Source: an uncultured Bacteroidales bacterium (lineage in GTDB: Bacteria; Bacteroidota; Bacteroidia; Bacteroidales; F082). From it: a stretch of DNA of 39,756 nt. The stretch spans positions 1-39,756 of the forward strand of contig CALCYT010000022.1 in assembly GCA_937906455.1 (NCBI GenBank), in the 5' to 3' direction. This document shows positions 1-7,486 of this stretch, one piece after another; the stretch's first letter is position 1; each line of letters opens with the position of its first letter. Below the pieces are notes generated by a model. The model was not told where the DNA came from. It did not search any database and was given only the letters and a program-made list of their open reading frames with translations. Position numbers and translations under genes: made by a program.

Positions 1-104
1 GCCGGGAACCGGCGCGAGGCGTTGGCTTACATATCCCTATTAATAACTACCAAAATCATCAAAAAACATCAAAAATAGTGATGTCGGTCTTGCATTTATC
101 GCCG

Positions 105-112
105 TATCTTCG
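105..112 (+). promoter_or_regulatory. Possible -7 promoter element of the feo operon
   Basis: TATCTTCG is one base off the Bacteroidota -7 consensus TAnnTTTG and lies 20 bp before the feoAB ATG. No convincing -33 TTG is seen at the usual 19-21 bp spacing. The first ~30 bases of the window are GC-rich and may be the tail of an upstream gene, but no reading frame can be assigned. Confidence 0.35.
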
Positions 113-132
113 CAAGATTAAACTTATTGGTG

Positions 133-2484
133 ATGACAACGCTTGACAATTTAGAAATAGGACAGTCGGCAGTGATAAGGAAAGTGCATGGCAGAGGCTC
201 CCGACGCCAGCATTTCCTCGACATGGGCATCATCCCCGACGCTGTGGTGCGCTTAGTGAAATACGCTCCTCTCGGCGACCCTATGGAGGTGATGATTCAC
301 GGCTACTCGCTCACCCTGCGCAAGGCCGACGCCGGACTCATCGAGACGGAGCCTGTGGAGGTCACCGCCGCCAAGCCTGACGACGCTTTCGACGTCAACC
401 GCTTGTACCTCACCTCATTACCCGACCATAACGCCCATCCTGGCCTCGGCGAAGAAGGCATATATCACGACAAGACCCATGAGCATCCGTTGCCTAAAGG
501 CACCACCCTCACCTTCGCCCTCGCCGGACAGCAAAACTGCGGCAAGACGACGCTCTTCAACCAGCTTACGGGTGCCAACCAGCATGTAGGTAACTTCCCG
601 GGTGTCACCGTTGACCGTAAAGACGGCGTCATCAAAGGCCATCACGACACCTTGGTGACCGACCTGCCGGGGATATACTCGCTGTCGCCTTACACCAACG
701 AGGAAGTGGTGTCACGCGAGTTCATCATGAAAGAGAAGCCTAAGGCCATCATCAACATAGTGGATGCCAACAACATAGAGCGCAACCTCTACCTCACCAT
801 GCAGCTGATGGAGCTTGGCGTGCCTATGGTGCTGGCTCTCAACATGATGGACGAGGTGCGCAACAACGGAGGCACCATCCTCGTCAACGAGATGGAGCAG
901 ATCCTCGGTCTGCCCGTGCTGCCTATCTCGGCATCGAGAGACGAGGGCATCAACGAGTTGGTGGAGCATGCCATCCATGTGGCGCGATACCAGGAAGTGC
1001 CTGTGCGTCAGGACTTTTGCGACAAAGACGACCACGGTGGCGCGGTGCACCGCTGTCTGCATAGCATCATGCATCTCATCGAGGACCACGCTCAGCGCGC
1101 CGACATCCCTGTGCGTTTCGCGGCGTCGAAGCTCATGGAAGGCGACAAGATAGTGCTCGATGCCCTGCAGCTCTCACAAAATGAGAAGGAGACGCTCGAA
1201 CATCTCATCCTTCAGATGGAGGAGGAACGCGGTCTCGACCGTGCCGCGGCGATGGCGGAGATGCGTTTCACCTTCATACGGCGTCTCTGCTCCAAAACGG
1301 TGACGAAGCCTCACGAGAGCAAAGAATACCGGCGCAGCCGTCGCATCGACAAGATACTCACCGGCAAATGGACCGCCATCCCTATCTTCGTCATAGTGAT
1401 GATAGGCATCATCTGGCTGTCTATCGACGCCCTCGGGGCGCCTTTGCAGGACTTGCTCGACCGTGGCATAGGGTGGCTCGCCGGCGTGGTGGGCGACACT
1501 CTGGCACGATGGGACGTCACACCCTCCGTGCAGTCGCTCGTGGTCGATGGCATCTTCGGCGGCGTGGGCAGCGTGCTCAGCTTCGTGCCTATCATCCTAC
1601 TGCTGTTCTTCTTCCTGAGTCTGCTCGAAGACAGCGGCTACATGGCGCGCGTGGCCTTCGTCAGCGACAGCTTCCTGCGACGACTCGGCCTCACGGGTCA
1701 CAGCATAGTGCCGTTGCTCATAGGCTTCGGATGTACGGTGCCGGCGGTGATGGCAACACGCACACTGTCGTCAACACACGACCGCTGGCGCACCATACTG
1801 CTGACACCCTTCATGAGCTGCTCGGCGAAAATACCCATCTACGCCTTCTTCACAAGCTATTTCTTTCCGCATCACGGCGGACTGGTGCTTATATGCTTAT
1901 ATCTGTTCGGCATTGCGGTAGGTCTTATCATTGCTCTGTTTTCCAAGACCAAAGGCGATGTGGCTCCTTTCGTGATGGAGCTGCCCAACTACCGCATGCC
2001 GGGCGCTAAAAACGTGACACATCTGCTGTGGGACAAGACCAAAGACTTCCTGCAACGCGCCTTCACGGTGATTTTCCTGGCCTCGTTGTTGATATGGTTC
2101 CTGCAAACCTTTGATTTCCATTTCAATATGGTGAATAACGGCGAAGGTAGCATCCTCGCCACCATAGCCGGATGGATAGCACCCATCTTCAAGCCTATAG
2201 GTCTCGGCCAATGGCAGATAGTGACAGCCTTGGTGAGCGGATTCATGGCAAAAGAAAGCGTGGTGGCGACACTCGAGGTGCTGAACGCCATGCCTCTCTT
2301 CACCGTGGCGACGTCAATACCCATGCTGGTGTTCTGCCTGCTCTACACCCCTTGCGTGGCGGCAATGGCGGCGATACGACGCGAGCTGGGCACAAAATGG
2401 ATGCTCGTGATAATATTGTTCCAGTGCGTGGTGGCATGGATAGCCGCGTTAATAGTCTATCTTATCGTGGGGGCGATAATATGA
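133..2484 (+). CDS. feoB: Ferrous iron transporter FeoB with fused FeoA domain
   Basis: Inner-membrane Fe(II) importer of 783 residues. The N-terminal ~75 residues form a FeoA (SH3-like) domain, followed by a linker and the FeoB G domain. G1 is GQQNCGKTT (about residue 132), then VGNFPGVT in the switch region, DLPG (G3), NMMD (G4) and SAS (G5). A helical insert precedes the membrane part, which starts near residue 412 and carries two Gate regions with the conserved GFGCTVPA and SCSAKIP stretches. FeoA-FeoB fusions are common in Bacteroidota. TTG and GTG codons lie directly before the ATG, so translation could begin two codons earlier; ATG is preferred. The stop overlaps the next gene by 4 bp (ATGA), indicating translational coupling. 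No Fur box was recognised. Confidence 0.97.
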   Translation: MTTLDNLEIGQSAVIRKVHGRGSRRQHFLDMGIIPDAVVRLVKYAPLGDPMEVMIHGYSLTLRKADAGLIETEPVEVTAAKPDDAFDVNRLYLTSLPDHNAHPGLGEEGIYHDKTHEHPLPKGTTLTFALAGQQNCGKTTLFNQLTGANQHVGNFPGVTVDRKDGVIKGHHDTLVTDLPGIYSLSPYTNEEVVSREFIMKEKPKAIINIVDANNIERNLYLTMQLMELGVPMVLALNMMDEVRNNGGTILVNEMEQILGLPVLPISASRDEGINELVEHAIHVARYQEVPVRQDFCDKDDHGGAVHRCLHSIMHLIEDHAQRADIPVRFAASKLMEGDKIVLDALQLSQNEKETLEHLILQMEEERGLDRAAAMAEMRFTFIRRLCSKTVTKPHESKEYRRSRRIDKILTGKWTAIPIFVIVMIGIIWLSIDALGAPLQDLLDRGIGWLAGVVGDTLARWDVTPSVQSLVVDGIFGGVGSVLSFVPIILLLFFFLSLLEDSGYMARVAFVSDSFLRRLGLTGHSIVPLLIGFGCTVPAVMATRTLSSTHDRWRTILLTPFMSCSAKIPIYAFFTSYFFPHHGGLVLICLYLFGIAVGLIIALFSKTKGDVAPFVMELPNYRMPGAKNVTHLLWDKTKDFLQRAFTVIFLASLLIWFLQTFDFHFNMVNNGEGSILATIAGWIAPIFKPIGLGQWQIVTALVSGFMAKESVVATLEVLNAMPLFTVATSIPMLVFCLLYTPCVAAMAAIRRELGTKWMLVIILFQCVVAWIAALIVYLIVGAII

Positions 2485-2639
2485 ATGTGGCAACGGTTAT
2501 AGTGTTATTTGTTGTTGCAGCATTGGTTTTTGTTGCGATCAGGGCTCTGCGCAAAGGCACATGCTCCTGCGGTGACACATGTACAAAAAAAAGTTGCAGC
2601 GGATGTTCCAACTGCAACTCTTGTCCGTTTAAACGCTAA
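2481..2639 (+). CDS. FeoB-associated Cys-rich membrane protein
   Basis: Protein of 52 residues with one N-terminal membrane helix (about residues 3-20: VATVIVLFVVAALVFVAI), a basic stretch, then a tail with eight cysteines in C-x-C, C-x2-C and C-x-C type spacings. This matches the small FeoB-associated Cys-rich proteins found after feoB in many Bacteroidota, thought to assist Fe(II) transport. It overlaps feoAB by 4 bp and so belongs to the same transcript. Its last 11 bases overlap the 3' end of the convergent CWC gene, and its Cys-coding part contains the hairpin that looks like that operon's terminator. Confidence 0.85.
   Translation: MNVATVIVLFVVAALVFVAIRALRKGTCSCGDTCTKKSCSGCSNCNSCPFKR
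2584..2619 (-). terminator. Rho-independent terminator of the riboswitch operon, inside an opposite-strand gene
   Basis: On the minus strand AGTTGCAG and CTGCAACT form an 8-bp perfect stem around a 12-base loop, followed by a run of T residues (complement of 2584-2592). It lies just past the stop of the CWC gene, as expected for the end of the minus-strand operon, yet entirely within the coding sequence of the plus-strand FeoB-associated gene. Confidence 0.7.
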
Positions 2640-2790
2640 TATCAGCAAGGCAATCCCTGCATAAACAATCGGAATAATTCTCTTTAAGAAAAGCCCTTGT
2701 CTTATCGGTAAGATGAACCTTCACGCACCAACAGTCGGTTGAGTGCACACATTCAAATTCTTTTCCGCAACGAGGACATTTCTTTTTCAT
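2629..2790 (-). CDS. Small cysteine-rich CWC family protein
   Basis: Protein of 53 residues starting MKKKCPRCGKEFEC and containing the DCWC signature, with a second Cys group CLCRDC near the C terminus. The CPxCG and CWC motifs fit the cysteine-rich CWC family, likely a small metal-binding protein of unknown role. The start is 2 bp after the stop of the upstream T9SS gene on the same strand, so it is the third gene of the riboswitch-controlled operon. Its 3' end overlaps the convergent FeoB-associated gene by 11 bp. Function in this operon is unknown. Confidence 0.8.
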   Translation of the reverse strand: MKKKCPRCGKEFECVHSTDCWCVKVHLTDKTRAFLKENYSDCLCRDCLADISV

Positions 2791-2792
2791 AA

Positions 2793-3767
2793 CTATCTGA
2801 TTATCAGCCGTTTAACAATGTTATTGATTTTTATAAGATACAAACCTTCCGGCAACCCGCTGATATTGATTTCGTTTTCCGTTGTGTTCAAAACCATATA
2901 TCCGACTGCGTTGAAAATCTGGACGGATTCGATATATTCCGCATTGATATGAATAAAACCATGTGCCGGATTAGGATAAATAGTCACATCCGTGTCGCTA
3001 TTCTCCGTCACCGCTTGGATATGAGCCACGTCATGAATCACTCCGACGGCGTCGAGGTCCATCCCGCCCGATGCGAAAGGCGTAGGCCACGGGTCGTTGA
3101 CAATATGACCTTCTGAATCGTAGGTGCAGTATTGCGGATCGATGTTTCCCACCACATCGATTATGCGGACGTATGTGACGTGGTTTTTGTCGAGAAGAGG
3201 GTTGTCGTCCACCTCGTCGAGGTCGAACGGGGTGCCGTAGAAGGCACCGTATTTGCCTGCGAAATTATGAATCTGGCAAGGGTCGATGCATCCCGAGCCG
3301 CCGATTTGTGTGTCGTACTGCACGTATGTCACCGCCGGAAAACGGAAGAAATGCTTGCCGTCGGAGCTTACTTCCACGAAGGCAAGTTCAAGGAACCACA
3401 TATCGGGGTTCTGAGCGTTGGCGAAGCCGTTCTCAAACACTGCGAAGTCGGGGCCTTCGCCGTTGCATATCGGCGATGCGAATGTCAGGGTGGCGATGCC
3501 GCCGTCACCGAGACATGCCACGCCGTATGTGCCGTCGGGTGAGCCTATGGCGTTCCCGGCAGGCCATCCCGTGCCGGCCAGACCCGCACTCGGGTTGGTG
3601 ATGTTCATCGGCCCCGGCTCCACCACACAGCCGGTGGCCCACGCCACAAAGGCTGACGAGTCGGCATGCATGGCAGTAGTGCCGGGCTTGTCTTGCGCCG
3701 GAGCAAACTGCGCCCACAACGCCACCGGCACCATAACCGTCATTATCACCAAAAGACGACGCCTCAT
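2793..3767 (-). CDS. T9SS-exported cell surface protein, second gene of the cobalamin riboswitch operon
   Basis: Protein of 324 residues with a signal peptide (cleavage likely after LWAQF). A globular domain of about 200 residues has the stretches GSPDG, GDGGIATLTF, GPDFAVFENGF, FVEVSSDGKHF and GGMDLDAVGVI. The same pattern occurs in a family of secreted surface proteins that also appears with PEP-CTERM tails. The last ~70 residues form a T9SS type A sorting domain (VTIYPNPAHGFIHI ... INISGLPEGLYLIKI). Its ATG overlaps the stop of the upstream gene (ATGA). The riboswitch in front of the operon suggests a role in corrinoid capture or handling at the cell surface; that is inference, as no cofactor site was identified. 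Confidence 0.8.
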   Translation of the reverse strand: MRRRLLVIMTVMVPVALWAQFAPAQDKPGTTAMHADSSAFVAWATGCVVEPGPMNITNPSAGLAGTGWPAGNAIGSPDGTYGVACLGDGGIATLTFASPICNGEGPDFAVFENGFANAQNPDMWFLELAFVEVSSDGKHFFRFPAVTYVQYDTQIGGSGCIDPCQIHNFAGKYGAFYGTPFDLDEVDDNPLLDKNHVTYVRIIDVVGNIDPQYCTYDSEGHIVNDPWPTPFASGGMDLDAVGVIHDVAHIQAVTENSDTDVTIYPNPAHGFIHINAEYIESVQIFNAVGYMVLNTTENEINISGLPEGLYLIKINNIVKRLIIR

Positions 3768-4507
3768 CTCACTATGACTTTCGTTGTCTTAGCGGCATTC
3801 TCGCCCCTCACGGTGACGAAATAAACGCCTGCCTTCAGGCCTCCAAGGTCAACGACCGACATTGTTGACATCAGCACGCTGCGGCCTGTCATGTCGTAAA
3901 TCTCCACGTTGACAAGGCTCTCGGCATCGACATACAGCCGGTCGGTGGCAGGATTCGGATAAACCGTCATGTTCCACGTCTCTACTTCCGCGACAGCATA
4001 GTCCAAAGGAAGGACAGGAGCCACTTCTTTCTCATAGACATAAACCCAGTTGACCGGATCCACCATAGTACCACAATGTGTGTCGCCTATCTTCACATAT
4101 TCACCATTGCTGACCAACGCCGCGTCGAAGTAATCCCATGTGGAATTGCCGTTGATAAGATACGTGAGCCATCCGGCTTCCACAAGACTCAAGTCGAGGA
4201 CACCGTCGTTGAAATGAAGGTCGCTGAGCATACTTCCGTTAGCTTCATAGCTGAAGCGATAATCGGCAGCTGCGATGTCATCCATGACAGTTTTCATCGT
4301 AACTGATTCTGCATCAAAGCGATAGCCCCATGCCAAAGCAGTGTCAGGCTCAGCCCAGTTGACGATAAAAACGATTTCACTTTCACCATCGCCTATCCAG
4401 TAAAGGATGTCGGCAGGGTCGATTGTTGCGTCCTCTTGCGCTAAGAGGTTGGTCGTGAAGAGACCGAAGATTCCCAAAAGGAACGTTAAAGTAAGTTTTT
4501 TAACCAT
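3764..4507 (-). CDS. T9SS-exported protein, first gene after the cobalamin riboswitch
   Basis: Protein of 247 residues: signal peptide (cleavage near NLLAQ), a domain of ~140 residues with ILYWIGDGESEIVFIVNW and LAWGYRFDAE, and a T9SS type A sorting domain (MTVYPNPATDRLYVDAE ... GLKAGVYFVTV). The GDGES...W...WGYRF pattern resembles a small secreted family seen in other cobalamin riboswitch operons. That link is from memory of the family and needs a profile search. The riboswitch ends ~120 bases before the ATG, leaving room for an expression platform. A direct role in B12 binding at the surface is plausible but not shown. No TonB receptor (BtuB) gene lies in this window. Confidence 0.78.
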   Translation of the reverse strand: MVKKLTLTFLLGIFGLFTTNLLAQEDATIDPADILYWIGDGESEIVFIVNWAEPDTALAWGYRFDAESVTMKTVMDDIAAADYRFSYEANGSMLSDLHFNDGVLDLSLVEAGWLTYLINGNSTWDYFDAALVSNGEYVKIGDTHCGTMVDPVNWVYVYEKEVAPVLPLDYAVAEVETWNMTVYPNPATDRLYVDAESLVNVEIYDMTGRSVLMSTMSVVDLGGLKAGVYFVTVRGENAAKTTKVIVR

Positions 4508-4629
4508 AACTTAAGATTTTTAAGGTTTAATAATAAATTTAATTACCTCAAAACCTCGTGGAAAAACGTTGGCACCTTAAATAAATAAGGGGGTTCCAGC
4601 TTTTATCCCGAAAGCTTTGTTTACGATGT

Positions 4630-4780
4630 ATGGCAGGTCTTCTGACTCGCTCCTTTTAGCTTGTCGCCTTCCCGAAAGCGGTGATTTTCAGTGGCATAAT
4701 GACAAGATTTAAGAGCACACAGCAGCGGGAACTGTCCCGGATTTCCACCGGATTCCCTATTAAGCCTCGCGGCACCATAA
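4630..4780 (-). ncRNA. Cobalamin (adenosylcobalamin/B12) riboswitch
   Basis: On the minus strand the conserved blocks appear in order: GGTGCC near the 5' end, AGGGAATCCGGTGGAAATCC, the central CAGTTCCCGCTGCTGTG region, GCCACTG, CGGGAAGG, and AGTCAGAAGACCTGCC at the 3' end. These are the hallmarks of the B12 box aptamer. The aptamer lies between a -7 promoter (4789-4796) and the T9SS gene ending at 4507. The ~120-base stretch downstream, with AAAGCTTT and pyrimidine/purine runs, is the probable expression platform. Cobalamin would normally repress the operon. Confidence 0.95.
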
Positions 4781-4788
4781 ATCAGCTG

Positions 4789-4796
4789 CAAAGATA
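4789..4796 (-). promoter_or_regulatory. -7 promoter element upstream of the riboswitch
   Basis: The minus strand reads TATCTTTG, a perfect TAnnTTTG, about 10 bases before the first conserved riboswitch block, so transcription would begin at the 5' edge of the aptamer. No clear -33 TTG is seen. The element lies in the folB-riboswitch spacer, 48 bp past the folB stop. Confidence 0.65.
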
Positions 4797-4843
4797 CAAA
4801 AAAGTTCGGAATGTCGAGTTTGAAATTTTTTCACTTGGCAGGT

Positions 4844-5194
4844 TCAAACTTGACACTCAACGCTAACCGACTCCATTTTGCCACCAAGCGGCGGGTTCAA
4901 CTTTTTCACCTTCACCTTGGCGGATGACACGGTGGGGAAAGACTCTCTGACGGCGTTTAGGATGCGTCGGGCGACGTTTTCGAGCAGATTGGACGATTTC
5001 ATCATCTCACGCTTCACAACGGCGTACACCGCCTGATAATTGACAGTATCGTCAAGATTGTCAGTTTCTTCGGCCTTCGCGGTGTCAACCTCCATGCTCA
5101 GGTCAACATTGAACCACGTGCCAATCTTGCGCTCCTCGTCGAAGCACCCGTGATAGGCGTAAAACTCCATTTTTTCTATTGAAATCAATGACAT
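4844..5194 (-). CDS. folB: Dihydroneopterin aldolase
   Basis: Folate biosynthesis enzyme that converts 7,8-dihydroneopterin to 6-hydroxymethyl-dihydropterin and glycolaldehyde. The 116-residue length is normal for the family. Typical features are the N-terminal IEKMEFYAYHGCFDEER with the conserved Glu, the VNYQAVY stretch with the Tyr that contacts the pterin, LLENVARRI, and the C-terminal KKLNPPLGG with the catalytic Lys. The gene lies 18 bp after the stop... of no other gene on its own: its ATG at 5194 is 18 bp downstream of the end of the TPR/HTH regulator gene (5213), so it may be read from that transcript. Downstream is the separately promoted riboswitch operon. Confidence 0.92.
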   Translation of the reverse strand: MSLISIEKMEFYAYHGCFDEERKIGTWFNVDLSMEVDTAKAEETDNLDDTVNYQAVYAVVKREMMKSSNLLENVARRILNAVRESFPTVSSAKVKVKKLNPPLGGKMESVSVECQV

Positions 5195-5212
5195 AATATA
5201 TTTATAAAAACT

Positions 5213-6733
5213 CTAAATTATTTTCCTCCTAATCTCACTACGGCTCTTGTTCACAGTATGCACACTCAACCCCAGGATATACCCTATTTCGGTATTGCTA
5301 AGGTCTGAGCATGAGAGGAGCAGCACCTTCGATTCGGTATCGTTAAAATCAGGATGATTTTTTTGAATGGTGACGTACATTTCAGGGTAAACACGCTCTA
5401 TGGCTGTCTTTGCCGCCTCAAACATATTGTCTTTTTCATTGTTGATTTTATAAACCAACGGGCTCCATTCTTTCTTGAAGTCATCGGCACGCCCGTTTAT
5501 TTTGTTGGCTTTGATTATAAGATGCAGTTGTCGGGACAGTTCTTTTTCGACAACCTCAAATTTCACCGAGTTTTGTAATTCGTCCTTTGTTTTGTCGAGT
5601 TCCTGTTTAATTAACTTGTTCTCTTTGAGGATATTCTTCTGACGCACCAGCGAAACTATCATCACTATCGAAACCAAAAGCAATATCAAACTGATTATCA
5701 ATATAATACGTTGTCTGTTGATAATTTGTTTGTTCATGTTGTTTTGCAAAACCTCGTAGTCGTATCGGCGATTTATGCTGTAAATGTTTTTCTTTTCCGA
5801 TTCCTTCAATACATCGTATTGAAGTTTTTCATGTATTTCATGGTATGCTAACGATTTTTTATAGTTACCTTGTTCTTTTGCAATGTAGTACAAATAAAAA
5901 TAAACCGAAACTTTTGATGATGGTCTAACTTTTGTAATTTCTGACAAATCCAATGCCTTATGCATGTAATAATTTGCTGAATCATATTGATCATCATATA
6001 AATAGACAACACCCATATTTAAATCACAAAAAAAGATTTGAGAACTGTCTGTTTCTAATTCTCTTGATCGTAACAGACATTCAATAGCCTTCTTGTATTT
6101 TCCTTGGTTACGGTAAAAAATCGAATAATTATTTAAGATTTTGCTTTTTATATTTTTCGATTGTCCTTTATCTGCCAAAATAAGGCCTTTTTCAAGATAT
6201 TTATTCGCCATGTCATAGTCATTTATAGCAATATATGAAATGGCAATTAAATTGTTAGCATAAGCTCTTTCATAATTGTTATTGCCGAAATTTGTATCAG
6301 ATATGTTTGCTATCGTTATGGCTTCTGTGGGATTGTGTTCATCTAAAAGCATTTTTGCGATATTATATTGTGCGCGTGCTGTTGTGAGCGAATCGCCAGA
6401 GATGGTGCCGTATTGCTCAGCATCTTTAAATGATTTCATTGCAAAAATCTTGTCATCATTTTCTTTTTGGGCATACCCGCAGTAAAGCGCAGCCTTCGCA
6501 GCCCTCCAGAAATCCTCTCTCTTAACAAAAAATTCAGCTGCATCGGTCAGTTCTTGGGATATCTGTACAGTGTCAGCCCCCGTATAATCAGAACGTTCGC
6601 CATGCGGATGCTGATACAGCCTTTCAGCCTCCTGCAAAACCGCTTCAGCTTTCTCATACTCCTTTTCGTACGAATTGCATGCCGCCAACGCCAGCAAAAC
6701 TACAATTCCAATATATTTCAATAGCCTTATCAT
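5213..6733 (-). CDS. Membrane-anchored TPR lipoprotein with C-terminal LuxR-type HTH
   Basis: Protein of 506 residues. A lipoprotein signal ends in LALAAC (Cys about residue 19). TPR-like helical repeats fill about residues 60-335, including KAIECLLRSRELE and ANYYMHKALDL. One membrane helix follows (about 346-368, RIILIISLILLLVSIVMIV), then a coiled coil, and a C-terminal HTH (about 460-506) with the LuxR-type pattern LSNTEIGYILGLSVHTVNKS. Expected topology puts the TPR outside the inner membrane and the HTH in the cytoplasm, suggesting a one-component sensor-regulator. It is divergent from the DUF3244/lipoprotein/T9SS cluster across a 300-bp spacer, so that cluster is a natural candidate target. 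A protein of the same architecture is encoded at 38134-39468. Ligand and DNA target are unknown. Confidence 0.8.
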   Translation of the reverse strand: MIRLLKYIGIVVLLALAACNSYEKEYEKAEAVLQEAERLYQHPHGERSDYTGADTVQISQELTDAAEFFVKREDFWRAAKAALYCGYAQKENDDKIFAMKSFKDAEQYGTISGDSLTTARAQYNIAKMLLDEHNPTEAITIANISDTNFGNNNYERAYANNLIAISYIAINDYDMANKYLEKGLILADKGQSKNIKSKILNNYSIFYRNQGKYKKAIECLLRSRELETDSSQIFFCDLNMGVVYLYDDQYDSANYYMHKALDLSEITKVRPSSKVSVYFYLYYIAKEQGNYKKSLAYHEIHEKLQYDVLKESEKKNIYSINRRYDYEVLQNNMNKQIINRQRIILIISLILLLVSIVMIVSLVRQKNILKENKLIKQELDKTKDELQNSVKFEVVEKELSRQLHLIIKANKINGRADDFKKEWSPLVYKINNEKDNMFEAAKTAIERVYPEMYVTIQKNHPDFNDTESKVLLLSCSDLSNTEIGYILGLSVHTVNKSRSEIRRKII

Positions 6734-6750
6734 ATCAAATTAATTTTATG

Positions 6751-6758
6751 CAAAAATA
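6751..6758 (-). promoter_or_regulatory. -7 element of the TPR/HTH regulator gene
   Basis: The minus strand reads TATTTTTG, matching TAnnTTTG, 17 bp before the ATG. The leader would be only about 10 nucleotides. No clear -33 element at standard spacing. Confidence 0.5.
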
Positions 6759-6972
6759 GTGTTTTTCACGCAAAAAATTACGAAACAGAGGAAAAATTTC
6801 CGCCATTTCTGCTATATCTGCGAGAGATTAGTATTGTATAAAGAAAATAATAGTTTGTAAAACTAATTTTTCAACTACTTAAAAATCAATAATTTATATT
6901 TTTTTCTTTCAAAAAATGTTGTAGTCACAGAAATTTTGGTTGTAAAATTATTTCAACAATGTATTTTTAGAA

Positions 6973-6980
6973 TAATTTTG
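6973..6980 (+). promoter_or_regulatory. -7 element of the DUF3244/lipoprotein/T9SS cluster
   Basis: TAATTTTG matches TAnnTTTG 53 bp before the ATG at 7034. An alternative near-match, TATTTTTA at 6962-6969, has a TTG 19 bp upstream (6940-6942). Confidence 0.45.
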
Positions 6981-7033
6981 TACAACATAAAATTCTTAAA
7001 ATCGAACATTAATGTTTTATTAATTCAAATTAT

Positions 7034-7438
7034 ATGAAAAGAAAAGCTTTAGTATTATTGATGTCAAGCATTATATGCTTATTTACAAGTATGTCGGCGG
7101 CTATTGTTTATAATAATGTTCCTGCACAAATCGACACTACTGACATACCGCCAAATGAAACTCTTATTGAATTATATGGCAACTTTGATTATGGGGTTGG
7201 TCCAAATTCTGTCGAAGCATATTATGGCAAGAATTGTGTCTCCGTGTATTTCCATCAGAATTTCGGCTATGTTAACATCACATTAATGAGTGAAACAGGC
7301 AGCGTGGTTTACAACAACACTGTCAACACTGCCGTCCAGCAAACGTTTTACATCCCTCTTTCCGGCACATCAAGTGGCAACTACACCTTAATATTAGACA
7401 ATGCCAACGGCTATGCCGAAGGAGAGTTTGTAAGATAA
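7034..7438 (+). CDS. DUF3244 domain-containing exported protein
   Basis: Protein of 134 residues with a signal peptide (cleavage near SMSAA). The small beta-sandwich-like domain has the DUF3244 pattern: a segment like LIELYGNFDYG, then VEAYYGKNCVSVYF, YVNITLMSETGSVVYNNTV, and a C-terminal SSGNYTLILDNANGYAEGEF. Such proteins are frequent in Bacteroidota and are thought to be periplasmic or surface exposed; their function is unknown. It is the first gene of the cluster transcribed away from the TPR/HTH regulator, 48 bp before the next gene. It has no T9SS tail of its own, although the fold resembles one. Confidence 0.75.
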   Translation: MKRKALVLLMSSIICLFTSMSAAIVYNNVPAQIDTTDIPPNETLIELYGNFDYGVGPNSVEAYYGKNCVSVYFHQNFGYVNITLMSETGSVVYNNTVNTAVQQTFYIPLSGTSSGNYTLILDNANGYAEGEFVR

Positions 7439-7486
7439 CAATACCTTTAATTAACAATATTTACTAATAAATCAAATTTCAAAACT

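Larger units (their letters stand above)
6734..7033. promoter_or_regulatory. AT-rich divergent intergenic region
   Basis: This 300-bp spacer is very AT-rich and has no gene. It holds candidate -7 elements for both directions (6751-6758 minus, 6973-6980 plus). A small hairpin, TAGTTT-gta-AAACTA followed by T residues, lies near 6851-6870. Its size and divergent layout fit a regulatory region bound by the adjacent HTH regulator, which is inference. Confidence 0.45.
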
